From NCBI GenBank assembly GCA_002346545.1, contig DEAA01000054.1:66493-81882 (forward strand): a stretch of 15,390 bases of DNA, read 5' to 3'. Below the pieces are notes generated by a model. That model worked only from the letters and a program-made list of their open reading frames with translations. It searched no databases and was not told where the DNA came from. The position numbers were made by a program, and so were the translations under genes. This DNA comes from Acidobacteria bacterium UBA2994 (lineage in GTDB: Bacteria > Acidobacteriota > Vicinamibacteria > Vicinamibacterales > UBA8438). Shown piece by piece: positions 5,708 through 13,085 of this stretch; position 1 is the stretch's first letter; each line of letters begins with the position of its first letter.

Positions 5708-7831
5708 CTAGCGCAGCGTGGCGAAGATCGAGCTGTAGTCGTCGGTCCAGATCCGCTCGACCGGCGGACCGGACCAGGCTGCGGCCGCCGGCGCTAGGGC
5801 CTCGGCCAAACGGTGGGCAGAGGTCAGCACCACCCACTCGGCGGCGAACGCCCCTAACCCGTCGTCGGTGCTGACCAGCGGAAAGGCATCGTACTCCAGC
5901 GTCTGTGCCAAACCTCGCAACACTGGTTGCAGATCGAGGTGACGGTTCGAGATGTGAACGGCGATGGTCCCGCCCAACGCCAGATGGCTGGCGTAGAGCT
6001 CGAAGGCTTCCTTCGTCAGCAGATGCACGGGAATGGCGTCGCCCGAGAAGGCGTCGACGACGAGGAGATCGAAGCGTCCGGGCCGACCTGCGCTCAGCTC
6101 CGCATCAAGCAGGGCGCGAGCGTCGCCCACCACGGTCTCCACCGACGCTGCCGACTCGGCCAGATAGAAGAAGTGGTTTTCGGCGATGCGGACCACATCC
6201 GGGTCCACCTCGTAGAAACGAAAGCTGTCATTCTCGCGGCCATGCGCCGCGATAGTGCCGGCGCCAAGGCCGATGCCACCTATGCGGAGCCCTCTCGCAT
6301 CGGCACTCATGGAGTGAAGGGCCGCGATGGTGAGCCCCACGCCGCTGTCAATCCCGTAGTAGGTGGTAGGTAGGGCGCGCAGTTCTTCCTCCACATACTG
6401 GCTGCCGTGCACCGTGCTCCCGTGGTAGAACGACCGCGCAACGACAGACTCCCTCATGCCCACCTCACGGTCGTAGACCCGAAGGATGCCGTAGAAGTTG
6501 CGGGCCGACGTGACCAACTCGCCCCGGCGGTCCGATGTCCCCACCGACAACCAGATCACGGCCACACCCAGCGCGGCTACAGTGACAATCGGCCGCCAGG
6601 TGGCCCGCCATCCTCGACCCTCTTCGTGACCTATAGTGACCGCCAGCAGCACTCTAGTGGCGACCAGCGCCAGCGGAAATTCCCAGGTATCAATGAACAC
6701 CCGTGGCGCCACCTGCGACGCCAGAAAGCCTCCCAGCGCACCACCAGCCGCGACCATAAGGTAGAAGTCGGTCAACCGTGTCGGATGTGGCGCAAGCCTG
6801 GCCAGCTCGCCATGACACACCATGCAGCTCGTTACCAGCGCCAGCGCATAGACGCCGATCTGGACAGGCAGTCCCAATGGGGCATCAGCGCCCGCCCGCC
6901 AGTACAGCAGCACGACGGCGGCGAGACCCAGCACGTAAGCAGTGGTCCAGACAGACCGGCGATACCACCGGGAGTGGTCGAACGAGACAACAAAGGTCGT
7001 GAGATAGAGCGCGAGCGGCAACACCCAGAGAAACGGGACCGCGGCCACGTCCCGGGTCAGCTGACTGGTGGTAGACAGCAGAACCAATGACCCGCAGGCG
7101 GCCAGCGAGAGCCACAACCCGCGTAGCCCGATCGCCACAAACGGACCACTCGGCGCCTCGGCCCTCAGCAAGCGCTGACGCGCCGACCACCCGATGACAG
7201 TCACCAGGATGACGTAGCAGACAAACCCGGCCGACCAGAATCGAGCCTGGGCCTCAAGCGACAGAAACGGCTCGACCAGAAACGGATAACTGACCAGCCC
7301 CAGCAGCGACCCGGCGTTAGAAACGGCAAACAGCCGGTAGGGCGATCCAGTCTCAGCTGCGCGCCAGTGCTGCAGGAGCGGACTTGACGCGGCCAAGATC
7401 AAATACGGCACCCCGACCAGTCCGGCTAACTGCAGCGTGATGCTCCACGTCGGTCGAGAAGGATCGACCAGGCCCACGTCGAGCGCCAGCGGCAGGAACG
7501 TCAATGACGCCGCCATCAGGGCGGCATGGACGATCGGCTGCCGAGCACCATCCAGCCTAGTGAGCCGATGCGCGTACCAATATCCTCCCACCAGCAGCGC
7601 CTGGAAGAAGAAGAGACAAGAGGTCCAGACCACGGCGCTGCCACCGTAGTGAGGAAGCAGCAGACGGGCCACGAGCGGTTGCACGAGAAAGAGGAGCACC
7701 GCGCCGAGAAACACGGCTGCGGGATAGGCCGTCACCGAGGCGTCATGGTATCGCACCTCCCATGCCTTGCTGATCGAGACCAGTCTGCTCGACCCGACGG
7801 TGGCCGCCACCGTCTCGCTACTGCTGGGCAC
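5708..7831 (-). CDS. Multi-pass membrane protein fused to a spermidine-synthase-like domain
   Basis: About 707 residues from GTG at 7831. I chose this start because GGGGAGGAAG lies nine bases upstream; a longer frame to 8167 runs through the divergent hydrolase gene. Residues ~35-430 form a block of hydrophobic helices typical of 'fused MFS/spermidine synthase' proteins (FLVQPLVARLLLPHYGGSAVVW, then many segments). Residues ~510-640 are a Rossmann-type SpeE-like domain with GGIGLGAGTIAA (nucleotide-binding loop), FYEVDP, VVGDARALL and VVDAFSGDAIPVHLLTKEAF. Real spermidine synthases use decarboxylated SAM and putrescine; whether this fused family makes a polyamine is not established, and the sequence does not settle it. 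It stands alone, with bfr 38 bp downstream under its own promoter. Confidence 0.88.
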   Translation of the reverse strand: MPSSSETVAATVGSSRLVSISKAWEVRYHDASVTAYPAAVFLGAVLLFLVQPLVARLLLPHYGGSAVVWTSCLFFFQALLVGGYWYAHRLTRLDGARQPIVHAALMAASLTFLPLALDVGLVDPSRPTWSITLQLAGLVGVPYLILAASSPLLQHWRAAETGSPYRLFAVSNAGSLLGLVSYPFLVEPFLSLEAQARFWSAGFVCYVILVTVIGWSARQRLLRAEAPSGPFVAIGLRGLWLSLAACGSLVLLSTTSQLTRDVAAVPFLWVLPLALYLTTFVVSFDHSRWYRRSVWTTAYVLGLAAVVLLYWRAGADAPLGLPVQIGVYALALVTSCMVCHGELARLAPHPTRLTDFYLMVAAGGALGGFLASQVAPRVFIDTWEFPLALVATRVLLAVTIGHEEGRGWRATWRPIVTVAALGVAVIWLSVGTSDRRGELVTSARNFYGILRVYDREVGMRESVVARSFYHGSTVHGSQYVEEELRALPTTYYGIDSGVGLTIAALHSMSADARGLRIGGIGLGAGTIAAHGRENDSFRFYEVDPDVVRIAENHFFYLAESAASVETVVGDARALLDAELSAGRPGRFDLLVVDAFSGDAIPVHLLTKEAFELYASHLALGGTIAVHISNRHLDLQPVLRGLAQTLEYDAFPLVSTDDGLGAFAAEWVVLTSAHRLAEALAPAAAAWSGPPVERIWTDDYSSIFATLR

Positions 7832-7837
7832 CGTGTG

Positions 7838-7847
7838 CTTCCTCCCC
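7838..7847 (-). promoter_or_regulatory. Ribosome binding site fixing the GTG start at 7831
   Basis: Minus strand GGGGAGGAAG, with nine bases between GGAGG and the GTG. Later in-frame GTGs at 7756 and 7735 lack properly spaced sites, and earlier ones lie inside the divergent gene. Confidence 0.6.
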
Positions 7848-7907
7848 AGCTGACTCCCGGTCCGGCAGGCTGGGCGGGTGGAGCCAATCGGCGCCTTGCG
7901 CGCGGAG

Positions 7908-7914
7908 TAGACTA
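7908..7914. promoter_or_regulatory. Possible shared -10 of a divergent promoter
   Basis: The 120-bp gap between the membrane protein gene and the hydrolase gene holds TAGACTA at 7908-7914. Its plus strand gives TAGACT, about 32 bases of leader before the TTG at 7952. Its minus strand gives TAGTCT, about 70 bases before the GTG at 7831. No convincing -35 on either side. Weak, sequence-only call. Confidence 0.25.
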
Positions 7915-7939
7915 GGACGACTGTCGTTGCACCCGTTAC

Positions 7940-7945
7940 AAGGAG
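7940..7945 (+). promoter_or_regulatory. Ribosome binding site supporting a TTG start
   Basis: AAGGAG six bases before TTG at 7952. No ATG or GTG in frame lies near, and the encoded peptide then begins just ahead of a Tat motif, so the rare start is well supported. Confidence 0.7.
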
Positions 7946-7951
7946 TCGCCG

Positions 7952-9013
7952 TTGTTCCCTACCCCCACCCGTCGAGAATTCATCACCACCGCATCGATGG
8001 CAGCCATGGCCGCCCGAAGCCTTGGCGCCCAGACGAGCCCGGACCGCTCGTTCAGCTTCGAGCAGATCGCAACCAACGGAATTGCGCTCCGCTGCGCCGT
8101 CGAAGGGAACGGACCGCTGGTCATCATGGTCCACGGCTTCCCCGAACTCTGGTACTCGTGGCGTCACCAGATCCGCCCGGTGGCCGAGGCCGGCTTCAAG
8201 GTCGTGGTGCCTGACGTTCGGGGATACGGCGGCAGCGACAAGCCGGAGGGAGTTTCCGCCTACGACATGATTAACCTGACCGGCGACGTCGTCGGTCTAA
8301 TCGACGCAATGGGAGAAGATCAGGCGATTCTCTTTGGGCACGACTGGGGCGCACCCATCTGCTGGAACACGGCCGCGCTTCACCCGGACCGCGTGGCGGC
8401 GGTGGCCGGACTGAGCGTGCCGTTCTTCCAGCGAGGCGCCGCCCCCAGCATGGACCAGTGGCGAGCACTCTATGGCAACGGCTTCTTCTACCAGCTGTAC
8501 TTCGAACCGGAGGGCGTGGCGGAAGCGGCGCTCGAAGTAGATGTACGTACCGGACTGCGGAAGCTTTACTACACCATCTCGGGCGACGGCGCCGACGCCC
8601 CGCTCCACAGCCTGTCACATCCCGAACCGGTGGACGACTTCATCGGCATGATGGTCGACTCCGATCCCTTTCCGGCCTGGATGACCGCGGCCGACCTCGA
8701 CTACTACACGGCGGCCTTCGAGCAGAGCGGCTTCCGCGGCCCACTCAACCGCTACCGCGCACAAGGACGCGACTGGGAGATGCTGCCGCAACTATCGACG
8801 GCACAGATCACCCAGCCGAGCCTATTCATCGGCGGTTCAGAGGACCCGGTCCGGACGTTCGTCCCCGGCGTCGACATCTACGCGGGCGCCGGCGCCAACT
8901 GCATCGACTTCCGCGGCTCGACCATCATCGAGGGCGAGGGGCACTGGATCCAGCAGGAGGCGCCCGAAGCGGTGAACGCGGCGCTACTCACGTTCCTCAA
9001 CAGCCTCGACTAG
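7952..9013 (+). CDS. Tat-exported alpha/beta hydrolase, epoxide hydrolase type
   Basis: 353 residues from a TTG with an excellent AAGGAG site. A Tat signal opens the protein (TRREFITTASMAAMAARSLGA). Domain features are the oxyanion motif HGFPELW (61-67), RGYGGSDKP (90-98), the nucleophile elbow GHDWG with Asp131, charge-relay Asp298 in GGSEDPV and His331 in GEGHW. Tyr183 and Tyr268 in the lid fit the ring-opening tyrosine pair of epoxide hydrolases. An Asp nucleophile together with HGFP and the Tyr pair favours epoxide hydrolysis over esterase activity; haloalkane dehalogenases share the Asp but differ in the halide-binding residues. Substrate unknown. Export is unusual for the family and suggests action on an external epoxide or related compound. 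It is divergent from the membrane protein gene and followed at 117 bp by the zinc-ribbon gene. Confidence 0.92.
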   Translation: MFPTPTRREFITTASMAAMAARSLGAQTSPDRSFSFEQIATNGIALRCAVEGNGPLVIMVHGFPELWYSWRHQIRPVAEAGFKVVVPDVRGYGGSDKPEGVSAYDMINLTGDVVGLIDAMGEDQAILFGHDWGAPICWNTAALHPDRVAAVAGLSVPFFQRGAAPSMDQWRALYGNGFFYQLYFEPEGVAEAALEVDVRTGLRKLYYTISGDGADAPLHSLSHPEPVDDFIGMMVDSDPFPAWMTAADLDYYTAAFEQSGFRGPLNRYRAQGRDWEMLPQLSTAQITQPSLFIGGSEDPVRTFVPGVDIYAGAGANCIDFRGSTIIEGEGHWIQQEAPEAVNAALLTFLNSLD

Positions 9014-9115
9014 TGAAGCGACCTCATGCCCGCTTCGATATTCCGCTCGGCGGCATTCGCGTGCATCCTTTCCGCATTCCCAGCCTGAGCGTAAACCAGC
9101 CAGCCCGGCCTGTGC

Positions 9116-9121
9116 TACGCT
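9116..9121 (+). promoter_or_regulatory. Extended -10 (TGTGC-TACGCT) of the zinc-ribbon gene
   Basis: Predicted +1 at about 9128, three bases before the ATG at 9131, with no Shine-Dalgarno sequence in between or upstream. The arrangement matches the bfd promoter. Sequence-based prediction. Confidence 0.4.
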
Positions 9122-9130
9122 GGTCTGGTT

Positions 9131-9376
9131 ATGCCGATCTTCGAATACGAGTGTCGCAAGTGCCACAACCAGTTCGAGCAGCTCGTGTTGAAAGGCGACT
9201 CCCCCGCCTGCCCCGCCTGCAAGGCCACCGATCTCGACCGACTGTTGTCGATCACTTCCGTCAGCACCGAAGGCACGAAGGAGCGAAACCTCGGCAAGGC
9301 TCGGCACGCGGCCAAGAAGGTCCAGCGAGACAAGGCACACGCCGAACACGAGGCGTATCACCACCATCATCACTAG
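9131..9376 (+). CDS. FmdB-type zinc-ribbon protein with natural His tail
   Basis: 81 residues. The family start MPIFEYECRKCHNQFE and the second pair CPACKATDLDRLLS give the CxxC...CxxC zinc ribbon of FmdB-like putative regulatory proteins. Most family members are 60-110 residues and of unclear role; proposals involve regulation or RNA/protein binding. The second half is basic and helical (KARHAAKKVQRDKAHAEHEA) and ends in five histidines before the stop, which could bind a metal. It probably has its own promoter and is near-leaderless. It converges with ppk1, 44 bp away. Confidence 0.85.
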   Translation: MPIFEYECRKCHNQFEQLVLKGDSPACPACKATDLDRLLSITSVSTEGTKERNLGKARHAAKKVQRDKAHAEHEAYHHHHH

Positions 9377-9420
9377 TCGGCTGCACCCATGACCGACCGG
9401 GTTGAGGTTTGGGTGAGGCG

Positions 9421-11574
9421 CTAGGCGTTCGTCTGGATCCCGGCGAGGAGGGCCTTCTGGGCGTCTACGGGATCGGCCCCCTCCGGAGGAACGACCCGAA
9501 CGTAGTGGCCGTCCGAACCGAGTTCGAACGCCCGAGCGGTGTCGGCTAGGCAGGCATCGAGCACCGCGTATCGCAAGGTGTCTGCGATCTCCGAATCACG
9601 AATGAAGCATAGTGCCTCGACGCGGCGGTCGAGGTTCCGTTCCATCAGGTCGGCGCTCCCGATAAGCACCTCTGGCTGACCAGCGTTCTCGAAGTAATAG
9701 ACGCGGGAATGCTCGAGGAACCGGCCCACAATTGACCTCACGGTGATTTTGTCGCTCACCCCTGGGATACCCGGGCGGAGACAGCACACGCCGCGAACCA
9801 CCAAGTCGACCCGCACCCCGGCCTGCGACGCGCGGTAGAGCGTCCGGATCATCTCGGGGTCGGCAATCGAATTGTTCTTGATGATGATCCGGGCGGACCG
9901 ACCCTGCCGGGCATGCTCCGCCTCCCGCTCGATGAGGGCAGTCATACCGCTGCGAAAGTTGAACGGCGCCACCAGTAGTTCCGAATAATCCCGCTGGTTG
10001 GAATACCCCGTGAGGTGATTGAACACCTCGGTTATCTCGTCGATGACGGCTGGGTTCGCGGTGAACAGCCCGAGGTCGGTGTAGACCTTGGCCGTCGCCG
10101 CGTTGTAGTTCCCGGTACCGACGTGGGCGTAGCGCTTGATGCCGCCATGCTCGTGACGCACCACGAGGCAAAGCTTGCAGTGAGTCTTCAGGTGCAGCAG
10201 GCCGTAGACCACGTGGATCCCGGCCGACTCCAGCCGGTGCGCCCAGGCAATGTTGTTCCGCTCGTCGAACCGCGCCTTCAGCTCGACCAGCACCGCCACC
10301 TGCTTGCCAGCCTCGGCCGCCTCGATCAACAGATCGATCAGCGGCGAGTCGGACCCAATCCGGTAGAGGGTCATCTTAATGGCCACCACGTGGGTGTCAT
10401 CAACGGCAGTCCGGAGGAATGTCTCGACCGACGAGAACGAATCGAACGGGTGGTGGACCAGATAGTCGCGCTCGCTGATCTGATCGAAGACGCCTTCGGT
10501 ATCGGCCTCGGTCCAAAGCACGCGCGGCGAGAAGGTGGGGTCCTTCAGCTGCGGTAAATGGATCTTGGTCAGCTCCATCCAGTCACCAAACGACATCCGG
10601 TCGCCAGTCCGCTCCACGACATCCTCTTCGATCTCGAAGTTCTCCATGAGGATGTTGAGCACGCGCGTCGGCATGTCCGACTCGACGAGCAGCTGCGAGA
10701 GCTCCCCCCAGCGCAGCCGCTTGAGCGACCTGTCGACGGTCTCGAGAAGGTCATCCGCCTCGTCTTCCTGAATGACCATGTCAGTGTCCCTGATGATCCG
10801 GAACAAGTGCGCGCTGGCAATCTCGACCCCAGGAAAGAGCATGTCAAGACCGACTTTGACCACGTCGGAGAGAAACGCGAACGTGGACCCAGGCCGGCCG
10901 GTCACCGACTCTGGCACAGCGATGAACTGAGGCACAACGTGCGGGAGTTTCACGCGGGCGAACCGGGTGCGCCCCTCGTGCCGCACCGCAACGGCCAGGT
11001 TTAAGCTCAGGTTCGAGATAAATGGGAACGGGTGCCCGGGGTCGAAGGCGAGCGGGGTCAAGATCGGGTACACGTTCTGACGGAAGTACGCTCGCAAATA
11101 GCCACGAATCGCAGCAGTGTAGTCGCTTGGCTCAAGAAAGCGCACCCCGCGCACCGCCAACTGAGGCCGCAGCATGTCGGACCAGCACCGGGCCTGATCG
11201 AACATCATCTGGCGTGCCCGACGACGAATTGCCTCGAGCTGCTCGGCTGTGCTCAGACCGTCCGGAGACACATCTTCGCTACCCGCCCGAAACTTCCGGT
11301 TCAGCGTGGCCACCCGCACCATGAAGAATTCGTCGAGGTTGGTGCCCACAATGGCCAGGAACTTGACCCGCTCTAGCAACGGGTGATGCCTGTCCTCGGC
11401 CTGCAGGAGTACCCGCTGGTTGAACTCAAGCCAGCTGAGCTCGCGGTTGATGTAGAACCCCGGATCGGTGAGGTCAACTTGGTCGTCGAGCGGGGCGGCC
11501 GCTAGATCGGGTACCTGCGGGTCCGACGGCATAGCCTCGGGCAGCGGCACGACGGGCTCATTCGGAGTACTCAT
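9421..11574 (-). CDS. ppk1: Polyphosphate kinase 1
   Basis: 717 residues from the ATG at 11574 (MSTPNEP), a usual PPK1 length; the frame continues upstream to 11658 but through the promoter and hairpin. PPK1 reversibly transfers the ATP gamma-phosphate to polyphosphate. Domains run in order: N-terminal YINRELSWLEFNQRVL (41-56) and TNLDEFFMVRVA; the head with LTPLAFDPGHPFPFISNLS (172-190); then the two phospholipase-D-like catalytic domains. His465 in LKTHCKLCLVVR is the expected autophosphorylated residue and His622 in GRFLEHSR the second conserved one. YAHVGTGNYN, RGVCCLRPG and ERNLDRRVEALCFI are also present. The ~35-residue N-terminal tail is Pro/Asp-rich and poorly conserved. No ppx gene lies in the window. 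Upstream are a -10 element and a striking hairpin. Confidence 0.97.
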   Translation of the reverse strand: MSTPNEPVVPLPEAMPSDPQVPDLAAAPLDDQVDLTDPGFYINRELSWLEFNQRVLLQAEDRHHPLLERVKFLAIVGTNLDEFFMVRVATLNRKFRAGSEDVSPDGLSTAEQLEAIRRRARQMMFDQARCWSDMLRPQLAVRGVRFLEPSDYTAAIRGYLRAYFRQNVYPILTPLAFDPGHPFPFISNLSLNLAVAVRHEGRTRFARVKLPHVVPQFIAVPESVTGRPGSTFAFLSDVVKVGLDMLFPGVEIASAHLFRIIRDTDMVIQEDEADDLLETVDRSLKRLRWGELSQLLVESDMPTRVLNILMENFEIEEDVVERTGDRMSFGDWMELTKIHLPQLKDPTFSPRVLWTEADTEGVFDQISERDYLVHHPFDSFSSVETFLRTAVDDTHVVAIKMTLYRIGSDSPLIDLLIEAAEAGKQVAVLVELKARFDERNNIAWAHRLESAGIHVVYGLLHLKTHCKLCLVVRHEHGGIKRYAHVGTGNYNAATAKVYTDLGLFTANPAVIDEITEVFNHLTGYSNQRDYSELLVAPFNFRSGMTALIEREAEHARQGRSARIIIKNNSIADPEMIRTLYRASQAGVRVDLVVRGVCCLRPGIPGVSDKITVRSIVGRFLEHSRVYYFENAGQPEVLIGSADLMERNLDRRVEALCFIRDSEIADTLRYAVLDACLADTARAFELGSDGHYVRVVPPEGADPVDAQKALLAGIQTNA

Positions 11575-11610
11575 CGGGTAGTCGGCTGGAGCGGGATGGA
11601 GGCCAGCCCG

Positions 11611-11616
11611 ATGATA
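11611..11616 (-). promoter_or_regulatory. Extended -10 (TGC-TATCAT) of ppk1
   Basis: Minus-strand TGCTATCAT, 5 of 6 bases of the hexamer matching consensus. Predicted +1 is near 11604, giving a 30-base leader without a clear ribosome binding site. The hairpin at 11623-11648 occupies the -35 region. Confidence 0.45.
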
Positions 11617-11622
11617 GCAGAC

Positions 11623-11648
11623 GGCTCCGTCACAACTGTGACGGAGCC
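11623..11648. terminator. Perfect 11-bp hairpin: terminator of the DUF1552 operon or operator of ppk1
   Basis: GGCTCCGTCAC-AACT-GTGACGGAGCC: 11 perfect base pairs with a four-base loop, strongly GC-rich. It lies 82 bp beyond the DUF1552 stop in the direction of transcription, where an end of transcription is expected, but no run of U follows. It also covers the -35 region of ppk1, so the same dyad may bind a regulator. I see no CTGTCAT direct repeats typical of a Pho box. Confidence 0.5.
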
Positions 11649-11729
11649 CGCCACGCAAGAGCTTCCTACCCAGAAAGAAACGCGGCTGACCGTAGCCAGG
11701 GGGGACCGAGCAAGCGCACGCCGCGGCGC

Positions 11730-13085
11730 CTACACCGACAGGTGCTCGATCTGACCCGTGCTGTCACCGAGGTGATCGGTCTCGACGCCAACGGCGTCGA
11801 GCAGGGTCAGTTGGAGGTTTGTCAGGGGCGTCTCGTCGGCCACTTTCAGGTGACGGCCGCCCTTGATCCGACCGTTCGCCCCACCCACCAGCATAACGGG
11901 CAGGTTCACGTGCAGGTGCTGGTTGCCATCGCTTATGCCGCAACCATAAAGCATGGTCATCGTATCGAGCAACGAGCTATCGCCGTCCGGCGTATTCGCC
12001 AGCCGGTTGACAAAGTAGGCGAACTGCTCAATGTGGTGCAGGTTGACCTTAGCCAGCTTCTCCATCTGCGCCGGGTTGTTCTGGTGGTGCGACAGCCCGT
12101 GATGCGGATCCGGAATACCCAGCTCCGGATAGGTGCGCGGGCTGACCTCGCGCGACATCATGAAGGTGATGATGCGGGTCATGTCGGTCTGCAGCGCCAA
12201 CACCTGCAGGTCGAACATTAACCGCGCATGGTCGGCGAACGTGTCCGGAATGCCGCCGGTCGGTCGCGCCAATTCTGGCAGTTCCACGTCCGCCTGCCGC
12301 TCGGCCAGCTGGATGCGGCGCTCGATGTCCCGGATGGCGTCCAGATACTGGTTGACCTTGTCGCGATCACTGGGGGCAAGCGAGTTCCGGAAACTGCCCA
12401 CCTCATGAACCAGCGAGTCGAGAATGCTGCGGTCTTCGCGGATGCGGGCCAGTCGCGCGTTGGTGCTCGTGTCGTCGGTATCGCCGAACAGACGCTCGAA
12501 CACCGCCCGCGGCTGATTCTCCATGGGGAGCGGCGTGGTCGGATTCCGCCAGGAGAGGGTGTTGGCGTAGGCGCAGCTCCAGCCCGCCTCGCAGGCGCCG
12601 ATCAGCTCGTTTGGATCGAGGCTGAGCTCAAGCGACGTCAGCTGCGTGTCCTGCCCGATCTGGGCCGCGGCAATCTGGTCCATCGAGGTGCCACCACGAA
12701 TGTCCGGCCCCTCGGTTTTCTTGGGATGCACACCGGTCAGGAACGCGGCGGCCGCACGCACGTGGTCACCGGTGCCTTCGCCCGGCAGCGGGAACATCGG
12801 CTCGCTCGCCAGTCCAGTCACCACCGTGACCTTGTCCCGATAGGGCGCCAGGGGCGCCAGCGTCTGAGGCAAGTCGATACCGTCGCCCTCGGCGGACGGC
12901 GTCCACTGGTCCATGATGACGCCGTTCGGGACATACCCGACGTAGAGCCGAGAGACAGACCCACCCGCCGCGCGCGCGCTCGCCGACAGCGCCGGCACCA
13001 TGCTGTCGAGCAGCGGCAGCGCGAGGGTCGCACCGACTCCGCGCAGGAACGTCCGGCGTGGCAACGCCATCTTGGTGATGATCAT
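11730..13085 (-). CDS. DUF1552 protein, Tat-exported
   Basis: 451 residues, full length for the DUF1552 family. The N-terminus is a Tat signal (PRRTFLRGVGATLALPLL). The mature part shows the family stretches YVGYVPNGVIMDQWTP, KVTVVTGLAS, GDHVRAAAAFLTG, SLELSLDP, CAYANTLSWRNPTTPLP, ERRIQLAERQ, GIPDPHHGLSHHQNN and YGCGISDGNQHLHVNLPVMLVGG. The His-rich segments hint at metal binding, but this is inference. The family is abundant in Planctomycetes, Verrucomicrobia and Acidobacteriota and nearly always accompanies a DUF1592-type cytochrome protein; no reaction is established. The ATGA at 13082-13085 overlaps the stop of that partner here, so both are translated from one mRNA. The ATG at 13070, five codons in, is an alternative start. 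Confidence 0.93.
   Translation of the reverse strand: MIITKMALPRRTFLRGVGATLALPLLDSMVPALSASARAAGGSVSRLYVGYVPNGVIMDQWTPSAEGDGIDLPQTLAPLAPYRDKVTVVTGLASEPMFPLPGEGTGDHVRAAAAFLTGVHPKKTEGPDIRGGTSMDQIAAAQIGQDTQLTSLELSLDPNELIGACEAGWSCAYANTLSWRNPTTPLPMENQPRAVFERLFGDTDDTSTNARLARIREDRSILDSLVHEVGSFRNSLAPSDRDKVNQYLDAIRDIERRIQLAERQADVELPELARPTGGIPDTFADHARLMFDLQVLALQTDMTRIITFMMSREVSPRTYPELGIPDPHHGLSHHQNNPAQMEKLAKVNLHHIEQFAYFVNRLANTPDGDSSLLDTMTMLYGCGISDGNQHLHVNLPVMLVGGANGRIKGGRHLKVADETPLTNLQLTLLDAVGVETDHLGDSTGQIEHLSV

Noticed and set aside
5670..5837. Longer bacterioferritin reading frame starting at 5837.
   Set aside because: It runs through the end of the membrane protein gene. The ATG at 5669 has a strong ribosome binding site and gives the normal Bfr N-terminus.
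7832..8167. Longer reading frame for the membrane protein, up to 8167.
   Set aside because: It crosses the divergent hydrolase gene, whose start is well supported, and the added residues look like non-coding translation.
9015..9036. GAAGCG...CGCTTC hairpin after the hydrolase gene as a terminator.
   Set aside because: Only six base pairs, a ten-base loop and no T-run.
11575..11658. Upstream extension of ppk1 to 11658.
   Set aside because: The added 28 codons lie over the -10 element and the hairpin, and PPK1 proteins commonly begin near the chosen ATG.
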